Source: Lachnospiraceae bacterium
GTDB lineage: Bacteria; Bacillota; Clostridia; Lachnospirales; Lachnospiraceae
Length of the DNA: 64,000 nt
Assembly (NCBI GenBank): GCA_028696165.1
Contig: JAQVHQ010000006.1
Location: 38,418-102,417, forward strand
Direction of reading: 5' to 3'
Shown: one piece after another, positions 54,705-63,978 of the stretch
Layout of the letters: each line of letters opens with the position of its first letter
Numbering within the stretch: position 1 is the stretch's first letter
The notes under the pieces: model-generated
Seen by the model: the letters and a program-made list of their open reading frames with translations, nothing else
Database searches by the model: none
What the model was told of the DNA's origin: nothing
Translations under genes and position numbers: made by a program

Positions 54705-55973
54705 TTACCACTGACATGGTAAGAAGTCTTCTACGTTATCCTTTGTGATGATATCAGTACCGATATAAGATACACGAGCGATATCTTCGCCATTGAAATA
54801 TTCAGAAACTGTTCTTACTGCTAAACCAGCATCTGCCTGGCATGACTGATAAGAAGCACCGTACATTTTACCACCTTGAATTAATTCAGCACCCTGTTTA
54901 GAGATACCAGCTGCAACGATGATAATGTCATCACGGCCTGCTGCTTCACATGCTTCTGTAGCACCGATAGCCTGGTCAGAGTCATCTGCTAATACGATTG
55001 CATTTAAGTCATCACCATATTTTGTAATCCAGTCAGATACAACCTGTTTAACTGCTGCTGCTTCGAATCCAGGTGACTGATAATCCAAAGATTTGATGTT
55101 AGGATATTTGTCAGCTAATTCAGACATAGGACCAAATGTACGAGCATAGTATGGAGAAGTACCTACATTATGTGTAATGTAGCAGACTCCACCTTCGCCG
55201 CCGAGCTGTTCGCCAAGGTTATCAGCCAGATTTCTCATCTGATACCAGTCATTAGGACCTGTGTAAGCTAAGATAAAGTTCATAGCATCTGCTTCTGGGA
55301 GTGTATTACTACAGAAAGCAGGAATTCCAGCTGATGTAATTTTCTTAAACTGCTGAGCTGCATGGTCAGCACTTACAGGGATAACTACGATTGCATCTGG
55401 TGCTTCGTTGATGGCCTGGTCTACATAACCATCCTGTGTAGACTGATCCCAGTTAGGATCGTATACATCAACAGTCATACCTACAGCATCACAAGCCTGT
55501 TCAAAAGCTTCCTGATAACAGGTTGTCCATGCATGAGCACCATGTACGATTAAGATGACATGTTTGCCGTTCTGTCCATCTGCAGGTGATGCAGGGAATT
55601 CTGCGTCTTCAGCCTCATCCCAGTCAAGATACTCGTAGAAATGCCATTTTGCAGAATCTGAATCATCGAGTTTATCCAACTCTTCTGCTGTTCCCTCTGC
55701 TTCCGGTACATCGAAAGTAGAACCAGCATCCATCATCTTGTGATTATCTGTGGTCATTACGGAATCGATAGCACTTGTGAGCATGTCTTTTGATTCTGCA
55801 AGGTTGTCTCCACCGCCGCCTGAAGCTTCCTCTGAATCACCGCTGTCACTTGCTGTTTCCTCTTTTGCTGCATCTCCTGAGCCTGAAGAGCTGCTGCTTC
55901 CACATCCAGTCATGCTGACAGCCCCGAGTAACATTGCTCCACTGAGCAGTACTGCTAAATACTTTTTCATCAT
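54705..55973 (-). CDS. ABC transporter substrate-binding lipoprotein (RbsB-like)
   Basis: The 422-residue protein has a lipoprotein signal (LLGAVSMTGCGSSSSSG; lipidated Cys near 26), a low-complexity Ser/Gly/Glu linker, and a periplasmic-binding domain of the sugar-binding type (HVILIVHGAHAWTTC; DAIVVIPVSADHAAQQFK). It captures the substrate outside the membrane for the two permeases. AGGAGG sits 9 nt before the ATG. The linker is longer than usual. Confidence 0.92.
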   Translation of the reverse strand: MMKKYLAVLLSGAMLLGAVSMTGCGSSSSSGSGDAAKEETASDSGDSEEASGGGGDNLAESKDMLTSAIDSVMTTDNHKMMDAGSTFDVPEAEGTAEELDKLDDSDSAKWHFYEYLDWDEAEDAEFPASPADGQNGKHVILIVHGAHAWTTCYQEAFEQACDAVGMTVDVYDPNWDQSTQDGYVDQAINEAPDAIVVIPVSADHAAQQFKKITSAGIPAFCSNTLPEADAMNFILAYTGPNDWYQMRNLADNLGEQLGGEGGVCYITHNVGTSPYYARTFGPMSELADKYPNIKSLDYQSPGFEAAAVKQVVSDWITKYGDDLNAIVLADDSDQAIGATEACEAAGRDDIIIVAAGISKQGAELIQGGKMYGASYQSCQADAGLAVRTVSEYFNGEDIARVSYIGTDIITKDNVEDFLPCQW

Positions 55974-56034
55974 TTTAAATTTCCTCCTTTAAATGATTTA
56001 TAAAAAACATGCACTTTACACGTTTTTATTCTGA

Positions 56035-57057
56035 TTAGTTTTTTCCGTGCTCTTTTAAATACTCATTGTGAAGATTTGGCCTTGTTCCAACCGTTTTATT
56101 TCTGTTATACATGGCCAGAGTCTCATATACGATACAGATAATCAGGATTGCTGCAATAACCAGCACCTGCATCTCTGTTTTCTTAAAGATAGATTTTAAG
56201 AGTGCAATGGCAATTAAGGATACCCATGTATAGACAACACTTCCCTTACCACCTGTTGTGGCAGTACCTCCGATAATGGTTGCGGTAAATGCAATCATCA
56301 GTGGGCTGATACCCTTCTCACCCATGGTGATTCCGGCTGTTCCTGAGTAGATACCATTTAATGCACCACCAAGCGCACAGGATGCAGCAGAGATGACAAA
56401 TGCCATAACTGTCACAAAATTGCTCTTAATACCTGCTAACCAGGCTGTCTCCAAGTTTCCACCAATCATATAGATATTACGGCCGAATCTGGTGTAGTTA
56501 AATATAATCATAACAATGATAATTGCAACTGTTGCAATTAAGAAATAGGCTGAAAATGGAATAAATGGAATCGGATTGCTGTTTAAGAAATCGCTGAAAT
56601 CATAATCTCTTCCAATACTTAATTCCTCACCACCCGTATAAATATACATCGTACCCTTTAGTACGAACTGCATACCTAATGTTGCGATAAATGCCGGAAG
56701 TTTCAATTGTGTTACCAACAGTCCATTAATCAAACCTACTAATACACCTACCAAAGTTGCGATGAGAATTGCAACTCCCCATGGCAGACCCTGCTGTGCA
56801 TGTAATCCCAAAGTAAGAAGAGCTCCCAGAGTTGACATATACATAATGGTCAAGTCCATATGTCCGGCAATCATGCAGACGGTAAATCCCAGTCCGAGCC
56901 AGATAACCAGAGTTCCATTACCGGTTGCAGCACTGATATTGTATGCTGAGTAGAATCTTTCTACGAATAATCCAATAATAAGTATCAGCGCCAGGAAAAT
57001 AAAAGATCGATATTCATTAATTAAGTTTGCACTAAGTTTAAATTTTTTATCTTTCAT
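56035..57057 (-). CDS. ABC transporter permease (RbsC family), second
   Basis: The 340-residue permease of BPD_transp_2 type has about 8-10 membrane segments and the cytoplasmic coupling region GRNIYMIGGNLETAWLAGIK. The ATG overlaps the stop of the preceding permease (TGATG). It pairs with the other permease as a heterodimer. Confidence 0.92.
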   Translation of the reverse strand: MKDKKFKLSANLINEYRSFIFLALILIIGLFVERFYSAYNISAATGNGTLVIWLGLGFTVCMIAGHMDLTIMYMSTLGALLTLGLHAQQGLPWGVAILIATLVGVLVGLINGLLVTQLKLPAFIATLGMQFVLKGTMYIYTGGEELSIGRDYDFSDFLNSNPIPFIPFSAYFLIATVAIIIVMIIFNYTRFGRNIYMIGGNLETAWLAGIKSNFVTVMAFVISAASCALGGALNGIYSGTAGITMGEKGISPLMIAFTATIIGGTATTGGKGSVVYTWVSLIAIALLKSIFKKTEMQVLVIAAILIICIVYETLAMYNRNKTVGTRPNLHNEYLKEHGKN

Positions 57058-58103
57058 CACGCTTTACCCAACTTTCTATTAGAATATGTATTCAGCCAAA
57101 CGATAAACAAGAATACAACACCCTGTACCAGATATTTCTCATAGGTTCCAAGACCTATCCAGGAAAGAATGTTATTTAAGATACCATAAGCGATAACACC
57201 ACCGAAGGTTCCTACCACACTTCCTTTACCACCATCCATCAGACATCCGCCTAATAATACTGCTGTCAGACATGAGAAATCATATCCGGTTCCATTTTCA
57301 TAAGAAGAAGTCTTTCTCAATGCTGAAAAGAAAATACCTGCTGTTGAAGCTGTAATACCATTGATCACATATACGATAATCATAACTTTGGTACAGTTGA
57401 TACCAGAGTATTTTGCCACTTCATAGTTTGTTCCGACAATCTTAAGTTCCTGACCGAATTTGGTCTTGGTATGGATGAACCAAGCTGCCACCATCATGAG
57501 GATCATAACAATTGCCATAAGAGAAATGTATTTTCCAATATATGTTCTTGAAATAGAGAAAAATGTATTGGCTGCATGCTGTGCATATTCTGAATCATTT
57601 GCCACCTGATCTGCATATAACTGTTTTCCACCCCATACAAAGCGAATCACACCGGAAAGCAGAAGGTTAAATCCCCAGGTCCAGATAATCGCATTGGCCC
57701 GGAACTTACCAATCATAAATCCACTGGTCAAACCAATCAGAGCACCGGTTGCTATACCGATTAACAATGCCGGAATGAATCCTAAGTTGATTGTCTGCAC
57801 GGTCAACATACCACCTGCTGCCATAGTAAGCGGAATTGCCATATCTACCCAGTTTCCTGAATAGGTTACAAATGTCAGACCAGAAGCAACCATACCGATT
57901 AATGCTACTGCTTCCAGTATTGACTGAATATTACTTGCTGTGAAAAAGCTTCCTTTTGAAACGATCATGCCGATAATGATCAATAATACTACTACCACAT
58001 AGATGCCAAGCTTATTAAAAATCAAGCTGAATTTGCTAATTTCTTCTTTTCTTGTATCTACTTTTGCAGTGTTTGTCTTCGGCTTGTTATTTACTTCTGA
58101 CAT
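57057..58103 (-). CDS. ABC transporter permease (RbsC family), first
   Basis: The 348-residue permease has a charged cytoplasmic N-terminus and 8-10 membrane segments; the coupling segment GQELKIVGTNYEVAKYSGIN is visible. It overlaps the ATPase gene by 13 bp and the next permease by one codon, so translation is coupled. Confidence 0.92.
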   Translation of the reverse strand: MSEVNNKPKTNTAKVDTRKEEISKFSLIFNKLGIYVVVVLLIIIGMIVSKGSFFTASNIQSILEAVALIGMVASGLTFVTYSGNWVDMAIPLTMAAGGMLTVQTINLGFIPALLIGIATGALIGLTSGFMIGKFRANAIIWTWGFNLLLSGVIRFVWGGKQLYADQVANDSEYAQHAANTFFSISRTYIGKYISLMAIVMILMMVAAWFIHTKTKFGQELKIVGTNYEVAKYSGINCTKVMIIVYVINGITASTAGIFFSALRKTSSYENGTGYDFSCLTAVLLGGCLMDGGKGSVVGTFGGVIAYGILNNILSWIGLGTYEKYLVQGVVFLFIVWLNTYSNRKLGKA

Positions 58104-59629
58104 GATACGTACTCACCCTCCCCATTCGCTGCTATTAATAATGAATTCTCGTTGATTCCGGCTTTCGGGATTTCGCCAATCACATGACCTTCCCTAAGAA
58201 TGATTGCGCGGTCAGCCAAACCGGACACCTCCGGTAAATCACTGGAAAGTAAGATACATGAGTGACCTTGCGATACATAGTTGCGTACTACTTCATGAAT
58301 GGTCTGTTTTGCGCCAATATCTACACCTCTTGTAGGCTCGTCCAAAATAAGCACGTCAACACCTGCTGCCAGCCATTTTGCCATAAGTACCTTCTGCTGA
58401 TTGCCTCCTGAGAAACTGTTAACCAGACGGTCCGGATCTGCAGGGTACACTTCCATTTCATTGATTTTCTCATTGATAATCTTCTGGAGATTTTTCTCAT
58501 TATATAAAATACCTTTTCCGCCTTTATTGATAATGCAGGAAGAGATGTTATCTCCCACCGACTGACGAAGAGCCAATCCATATACTTTTCGATCTTCTGT
58601 CAGATAGCCAATACCTTTTCTGATGGAATCTCCGAGATTCTTAACCTCGATTTCCTTTCCATGCATAAATATCTTTCCACCATTGATTTTATCAATACCC
58701 GTGAGTCCTCTGGCAATCTCTGAACGTCCGGCGCCTGCCAGGCCACATATTGCAAGCACTTCACCTTTTTTAAGCTGGAAGTTTACGTGATGGAAAAACC
58801 CCCATCTGGTAAAGTCTTCTACACGAAGCATCTCCTCTGATTCTGCTGAAGATTCATGTGCCTCATATAGGTTCCCTACTGATTTACCTACCATGCTGGC
58901 AACTAACTTTTCAGTATTGGTCTCTGCTATTGGACAGCAGTCAACTTTTTTGCCGTCTCGCATAACTGTAACCATATCTGCGATTTCAAATATCTCTGCA
59001 AGATGATGGGAAATATATACAATGGCCAATCCCTGTTCTTTTAAGTTTCTTACAATAGTAAATAAGCGCTGAACCTCTTCACTTGATAATGCTGATGTAG
59101 GCTCATCCAAGACCAGAATCTTAGGTTCATTTCCCAGAACTTTTGCAATCTCAACCAGCTGTGCATCACACTGACTGATTTCTGATACATTGATTGTCGG
59201 GTCTAAGTTGGAAAGTCCAACTCTTGCCAACAGTTTTTTCGACTCTTCGATTGCCTTCTTCTTGTCAATAAAGAGAGCATTCTTCTTTGGAAGACGTCCT
59301 ACAAGAAGATTCTCATAGATGGAAATACTTCTGGCAACTGATAATTCCTGATAAACCATGCCCACACCATATTCTTTGGAAAGCATAGGTGAATGCAGTT
59401 CCCTCTTTTCTCCATTAATATATATTTCTCCTGTATAGTCGTTGAACAGCCCCGCCAACATCTTCATCAGTGTTGACTTACCTGCTCCATTTTCCCCCAT
59501 AAGAGCATGTACTTCTCCGGCTCTTACCTGAAAATCAACCTTGTCAACTGCCAGGGTTCCGGGAAATCTCTTTGATACACTTCTCATATCCAAAGCATAT
59601 CCCGATTCACTATTTGATGCGTTACCCAT
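58091..59629 (-). CDS. Sugar ABC transporter ATPase, two-domain (RbsA/MglA type)
   Basis: The 512-residue fused ATPase has a first Walker A GENGAGKST and a second, degenerate P-loop CGLAGAGRSE, signatures ISQCDAQLVEIAKVL and FSGGNQQKVLMAKWL, and Walker B VLILDEPTRGVD. It drives import of a monosaccharide-like substrate. The ATG at 59629 has AAGGAG upstream. Confidence 0.94.
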   Translation of the reverse strand: MGNASNSESGYALDMRSVSKRFPGTLAVDKVDFQVRAGEVHALMGENGAGKSTLMKMLAGLFNDYTGEIYINGEKRELHSPMLSKEYGVGMVYQELSVARSISIYENLLVGRLPKKNALFIDKKKAIEESKKLLARVGLSNLDPTINVSEISQCDAQLVEIAKVLGNEPKILVLDEPTSALSSEEVQRLFTIVRNLKEQGLAIVYISHHLAEIFEIADMVTVMRDGKKVDCCPIAETNTEKLVASMVGKSVGNLYEAHESSAESEEMLRVEDFTRWGFFHHVNFQLKKGEVLAICGLAGAGRSEIARGLTGIDKINGGKIFMHGKEIEVKNLGDSIRKGIGYLTEDRKVYGLALRQSVGDNISSCIINKGGKGILYNEKNLQKIINEKINEMEVYPADPDRLVNSFSGGNQQKVLMAKWLAAGVDVLILDEPTRGVDIGAKQTIHEVVRNYVSQGHSCILLSSDLPEVSGLADRAIILREGHVIGEIPKAGINENSLLIAANGEGEYVSCQK

Positions 59630-59652
59630 GATGATACTCCTTCCTTCTCTCT

Positions 59653-61134
59653 TTATTCACTCTCGCCGCCAGCAAATCCCAATACATATTTACTCTCGCT
59701 GACTGCTGCATTATCCGTAAGTCCCTGATACCATTGATTATAGATATCTTCCCGCAGATCATTTTCAGATTCTGCCTTCCAGGCTTCCTCGCCAGGCTGC
59801 ATATAATAAATCACATGGAAACCACCGTTGGTATAAATCACGGAAGTGTCTCCACTTTGTCTGGACTCATCAAAAATCCATTTATCTAAAGAAGAATCCA
59901 ATGTATTCCTGGTTAGATTCGTGAAAGTCCCATCGGAATCTGATTCCGCTTCATATTCTGAAACAGCTTCCTCAAAACTCTTCTGAGTCTTCTCTCCTGC
60001 TTCCCACTGTTGCAAAACAGCTTCCGCTTTCCCACAGGAATCTTCATATGCCTGGTTAAGCTTCTCCTGTTCTTCTTCCTGGCTGGTGTCATATGCCGTC
60101 TCATCTACTGCAAAGCATAAATCAATGATATCAGCCGTCTTGTAATCTCCTTCGTTACGGCTGTGAAATACCATTACGTAATATCCTGAGCCATCATCTA
60201 TGACATTGCTGTCTCCATCTTTCCTGTCTTCTGAAAACAACCAGTCTCCATAAGAGAAAGAGACATCATAGTAGGCATCATCAAAGGAATAATAAGTTCC
60301 TTTATCTTCAAAATCTTCGCTTACTTTTTTTAAATCCTCACCCTTTTGAACTCTCTCTAACATCTGTTCGGCAACATCATACGCCTCACTCTTTTGTTCT
60401 TTGGTAGGTTCGGTATCTACATCACTGGCTTTCACATAGAATCGTTCATATGCAACATATGTATATTTCTGAAAATTCTCATGATAATAATCTTCGATTT
60501 CGTCTTCTGAGAATGTATATCCTGCCTTTAGATAATCTCCATATTCTGATGCAAGATAGGAATACTCCTGATGTTTTCTGTATAAGTCTTTGGTCATACC
60601 TTTTCCATAAATATTTTCCAAATATTTATCTGCAGATATGCCGGCGGTCTTAGCTGATTCCTCTATGGAAGTGATCGTGTCCTGAATTTCTTCCTTTGCA
60701 TTTTCACTTAATTCATAGCCCTGTTCTTTAGCTTCTTTCGCGGCCTCTATCACACTGATCATGGAATCCTTCGCACCGTCTGAGAAGAAATCAAACCATG
60801 ATTGACTCTCATCATATTCTTGTGTTTTTAAAGATTCACTCTCATCAAACATGTAAGACATATACTGACTATTTTCATCTATGTATGCATTGTAGTATGC
60901 ATAATAATAGTAGTTAAATTCACTTAACTTATACTTCTCACCTTCAATGGTTATTGCTGACATATTGTTCTGGATAAATCCGCCCCGATACATTAGGATT
61001 CCCAATGTACCAAGCACAATAGCTGCTGCAAGAACAATTGTGAAAATAATAATATTTCTATTTTGTCTTTGTTTCTTTTTAATATCTTTGTCCAGGGTGT
61101 CTGTCTGGTTATCTTTTTTAAGCTTCTTACTCAT
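59653..61134 (-). CDS. Membrane-anchored PpiC/SurA-like foldase
   Basis: The 493-residue protein has one N-terminal membrane segment (NIIIFTIVLAAAIVLGTLG), then an acidic extracellular part with SurA-N-like helices (about 70-250). Two parvulin-like segments follow (about 255-330 and 395-470), lacking clear catalytic residues. It would fold or chaperone exported proteins. Its place inside a sugar ABC operon is unusual; it may assist the abundant binding lipoprotein. The ATG at 61134 has GGAG upstream. Confidence 0.78.
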   Translation of the reverse strand: MSKKLKKDNQTDTLDKDIKKKQRQNRNIIIFTIVLAAAIVLGTLGILMYRGGFIQNNMSAITIEGEKYKLSEFNYYYYAYYNAYIDENSQYMSYMFDESESLKTQEYDESQSWFDFFSDGAKDSMISVIEAAKEAKEQGYELSENAKEEIQDTITSIEESAKTAGISADKYLENIYGKGMTKDLYRKHQEYSYLASEYGDYLKAGYTFSEDEIEDYYHENFQKYTYVAYERFYVKASDVDTEPTKEQKSEAYDVAEQMLERVQKGEDLKKVSEDFEDKGTYYSFDDAYYDVSFSYGDWLFSEDRKDGDSNVIDDGSGYYVMVFHSRNEGDYKTADIIDLCFAVDETAYDTSQEEEQEKLNQAYEDSCGKAEAVLQQWEAGEKTQKSFEEAVSEYEAESDSDGTFTNLTRNTLDSSLDKWIFDESRQSGDTSVIYTNGGFHVIYYMQPGEEAWKAESENDLREDIYNQWYQGLTDNAAVSESKYVLGFAGGESE

Positions 61135-61166
61135 AGGTCACTCCATTCCAGCTGCACAAACCTGCT

Positions 61167-61805
61167 CTACTGCAATATTTCTTTCACCTTCTCAGCAAAT
61201 GCTTTGCCCAGACGAAGATGTGAGTCTGCTGCCATATGAACACCATCCGCTGCATCAGCTTTTCCATATAAAGATGCATCCATAAAATAGATACCATTCG
61301 CATCTGCGAATTCCTTATAAGCCTCTGCCAGTCTCTGTGAACGATCCGTAGCATTTTCTCCAAACATGTCATAGAACAGTGCATTGTTCTTATAAGACGG
61401 ATCAATTAAAATCGGAGAAACCAGCAATACTTTCGGTGGATTGCCGTCCATCGGTGTGATTTTTAAAGCATCTAAATATCTTCCAAATCCATATGCAATC
61501 GTCCGTGGTTCTACACCAAAACGAAGTTTCATATCGTTGGTTCCCAGCATGATAATAATCAAATCCAACGGTGATTGTGTATCACAGCAAGGTGCAAAAT
61601 AAGCGATTCCGGAAAGTCTTCCTTCTACCGGATCATCATGTACGGAAACCCGTCCATTATAGCCTTCTTCGATAATCTGATAATCATCTCCAAGTTCTTC
61701 CTGTAACACACCGGTCCAGCGAACTTCCTGCGGATGGCGGTAAGCCTGTCCGGGAACTGCACCCCATGTGTTAGAATCACCAAAACACATTATTCTTTTT
61801 TTCAT
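61167..61805 (-). CDS. SGNH/GDSL-family hydrolase
   Basis: The 212-residue esterase has block I with catalytic Ser (MCFGDSNTWGAV), block III LGTNDMKLRFG, and block V Asp-His (AADGVHMAADSHLRLG). Family members remove acetyl or other acyl groups from sugars and small molecules. First gene of the ABC importer operon; two LacI-type operator copies lie upstream. No signal peptide, so it acts in the cytoplasm after import. Confidence 0.9.
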   Translation of the reverse strand: MKKRIMCFGDSNTWGAVPGQAYRHPQEVRWTGVLQEELGDDYQIIEEGYNGRVSVHDDPVEGRLSGIAYFAPCCDTQSPLDLIIIMLGTNDMKLRFGVEPRTIAYGFGRYLDALKITPMDGNPPKVLLVSPILIDPSYKNNALFYDMFGENATDRSQRLAEAYKEFADANGIYFMDASLYGKADAADGVHMAADSHLRLGKAFAEKVKEILQ

Positions 61806-61994
61806 AAGCGCCCTCCAGTCTTTGTAATAACTATTTCAAATTCGGATTATATCTTTTTCACTATGAAATTTTCATTTTTCACTAAAATTGTTTTCTTTAT
61901 TCTACAGAAATATCCAATTTTACTTTTATTTTTTGAATCTCGCTTGCAAAAATAGACAAAATAACGAATCCGTATAACTTTTATAGTTATATTC

Positions 61995-62052
61995 TAAACG
62001 TTTTACACAATAGGCGCAACATTGAAATTAAACTAAATTTAAACGTTTAACT
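61995..62052. promoter_or_regulatory. Two LacI-type operators
   Basis: TCTAAACGTTTTAC at 61995-62008 and a perfect TTAAACGTTTAA at 62041-62052, identical to the site near the LacI-type gene. They are 190-245 bp upstream of the first importer-operon gene. Confidence 0.7.
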
Positions 62053-62103
62053 ATATATGTTTTCTTTTTAACTTTTATAGTACAATTTTTTCTTATTTTA
62101 AGT

Positions 62104-62157
62104 AATAAGAGATATCGCGGACGAGAACTTTTTGCTCTATCTACTATATCTCTTATT
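62104..62157. other. Perfect 12-bp inverted repeat with 30-nt interior
   Basis: AATAAGAGATAT faces ATATCTCTTATT. It follows the URO-D stop at 62293 by about 135 bp but lacks a T-run on either strand, so it is not a standard terminator. Possible operator or RNA structure. Confidence 0.5.
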
Positions 62158-62292
62158 TGGCACCTCGTATTTTCCCAGTCTATTTGTATGTTAATATATA
62201 CTCACTGCTGTATATCTGCATATTTACAGCTTTGCTTATCTGATTAGCTATCTGTACATTCTTTTAACCAGTGAATACAATTCTGACTCACT

Positions 62293-63546
62293 TTATTTTC
62301 TAGAATCTTCCACAGCCTTATACATTGCCATGATATTTTGCGGTGGTACATCCGGAAGAATATTATGTTCTGTATTAAACACAAATCCACCATCTTTATA
62401 GAATATGTCAATCATCTTACGACTATATTCATATACTTCCTCAGGACTGCCGTAATTCAACACTCTTCTCGTGTTGCAACCGCCGCCCCAGAATGTAATA
62501 TCTTTGCCAAACTCCTGTTTTAATCTGGCTGGATCCATATCTTTGGCGGTAGTCTGCACTGGATTGATGATATCATACCCTGCATCAATCAAATCTCCCA
62601 TTACCGGATATATAGAACCACAGGAATGTAAGAATGTCTTCATCTGGCTGTGTGTGTGTACATAATCATTTAACTGTGTATGATATGGTTTGAATAATTC
62701 CTGATATTTTTCTCTTGCCATAAACATACCGGTGTCCATTCCCAGGTCATCGCCAAAGCGCAGTATATCCACTACATCGCCAACAGAATCACAGACCTTT
62801 TTTAACATATCCAAATGACGAACCATAAGCTGTTCATTTAACTCGATTACTTTCTCAGGCTCCAAATAGGTATCCATGAGATAATTTTCCATTTTTCTTA
62901 AGAAGGTTCCCCACTCAAAGAGATTACATCCGCAGGTAATCATCAAGGCTCTGTCCGTCTGACCACGAAGTTCAATACAGCGTTTCCGCAAATCTTCATA
63001 GAAGGCTTCCTCTGTGGCAAAATCTGCTTTATGATCCCATGGTGCATGAACCATAGCACTCCACAGAACCTTTCCCATCTCAGCATCCAGATTGTCATAA
63101 TTATCCGGGAAAGCATTTCGATATGGAAAATACATCTGGTCAAAACACATCCCGCCTTTTGGCATTCTTGCAATATGGGTTCCGTCTGCAGCATATACAT
63201 TGTAAGAACCATCCTCCATATGTACCGGTTTAAACCAGGAAGGCCACTGTCCAGTCTTTCCATTGCATAAAGTCACATCATACCAGTCGCTGTCCTTCTC
63301 ATTATAGACACGACCCACATCAAGCACATCCGCTCCCACCAAATCCAAAACCTCAAGTTCCGGCTGTGCAACCTGCTGTACTACATCATAGATTCTGGTA
63401 TGGCCCCCGCTCATTCCCAGATAATCCTTCAGATTTGTATACGCTACTCCTGATATTCCAGCACTTACATTGCTTCCCAGATCCATAGCCAGTTCATCTG
63501 GTTCTTTGTGATTGATCGAAGCCATTACTCTCTCTCTGCTTGTCAT
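62293..63546 (-). CDS. URO-D/MtaA-family methyltransferase-like protein, long form
   Basis: The 417-residue protein has an N-terminal extension relative to MtaA. It keeps HSCG (LHSCGSIYPVMGDL) and a Cys in WGGGCNTRRV, shifted by three residues from the usual CGG position. The proximity to the LacI-controlled importer suggests a shared pathway, but I see no TTAAACG site in its own upstream region. AAAAGGAGG precedes the ATG. Confidence 0.85.
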   Translation of the reverse strand: MTSRERVMASINHKEPDELAMDLGSNVSAGISGVAYTNLKDYLGMSGGHTRIYDVVQQVAQPELEVLDLVGADVLDVGRVYNEKDSDWYDVTLCNGKTGQWPSWFKPVHMEDGSYNVYAADGTHIARMPKGGMCFDQMYFPYRNAFPDNYDNLDAEMGKVLWSAMVHAPWDHKADFATEEAFYEDLRKRCIELRGQTDRALMITCGCNLFEWGTFLRKMENYLMDTYLEPEKVIELNEQLMVRHLDMLKKVCDSVGDVVDILRFGDDLGMDTGMFMAREKYQELFKPYHTQLNDYVHTHSQMKTFLHSCGSIYPVMGDLIDAGYDIINPVQTTAKDMDPARLKQEFGKDITFWGGGCNTRRVLNYGSPEEVYEYSRKMIDIFYKDGGFVFNTEHNILPDVPPQNIMAMYKAVEDSRK

Positions 63547-63978
63547 AATATCCTCCTTTTTGTAATTGCAGCACCCACTGTCAATTGCCTTATGATATGT
63601 TTTCCATTACTTTGATACCTTTTTTGCATTACTTTAATACTTTTTGCACTGCTTTAATGCCTTCCACTACATTGATACTTTTTTCACATTACTCTCATGA
63701 CATTTTACACATTATCTCCGTAGCTTTTATTCATTCTTTTCTTATACTTTCACATTGTCTTCTTGCCATTTGTGAATTGTTTTCTTGCCATTTTGCACAT
63801 AATTCTCATATTTCTGTATACTTTTTTGTTGTTTTTTTGTAATTACATCATAGTCTTTTCTTTTTTCGTCCACAATTGTAAGTGGTAAACTATAACCAGC
63901 AGATTTAGGCAAATAAAATCCAGCAACTATTACTGAGCATCATCGAATGATATACTGTCATTCGGAGGTGAAGAAAGG
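63547..63978. other. Gene-free region with degenerate ~20-bp repeats
   Basis: At 63595-63720 words like CATTACTTTGATACTTTTT recur about five times with a period near 20-26 bp. The rest is T-rich on the plus strand. It separates the URO-D gene from a new plus-strand gene. Confidence 0.55.
63944..63964. promoter_or_regulatory. Palindromic operator over a -10 element
   Basis: CGAATGA-N7-TCATTCG is a perfect 7-bp inverted repeat, and its spacer contains TATACT, a good -10 box. It lies 15 bp before the ATG at 63979, so the promoter assignment is uncertain, but a repressor bound here would block transcription or translation. Confidence 0.45.

Larger units (their letters stand above)
61806..62292. 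other. Gene-free regulatory region upstream of the importer operon
   Basis: About 490 bp, very A/T-rich, with the two operators (61995-62008 and 62041-62052) and an inverted repeat at 62104-62157. No gene is visible. Confidence 0.7.
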
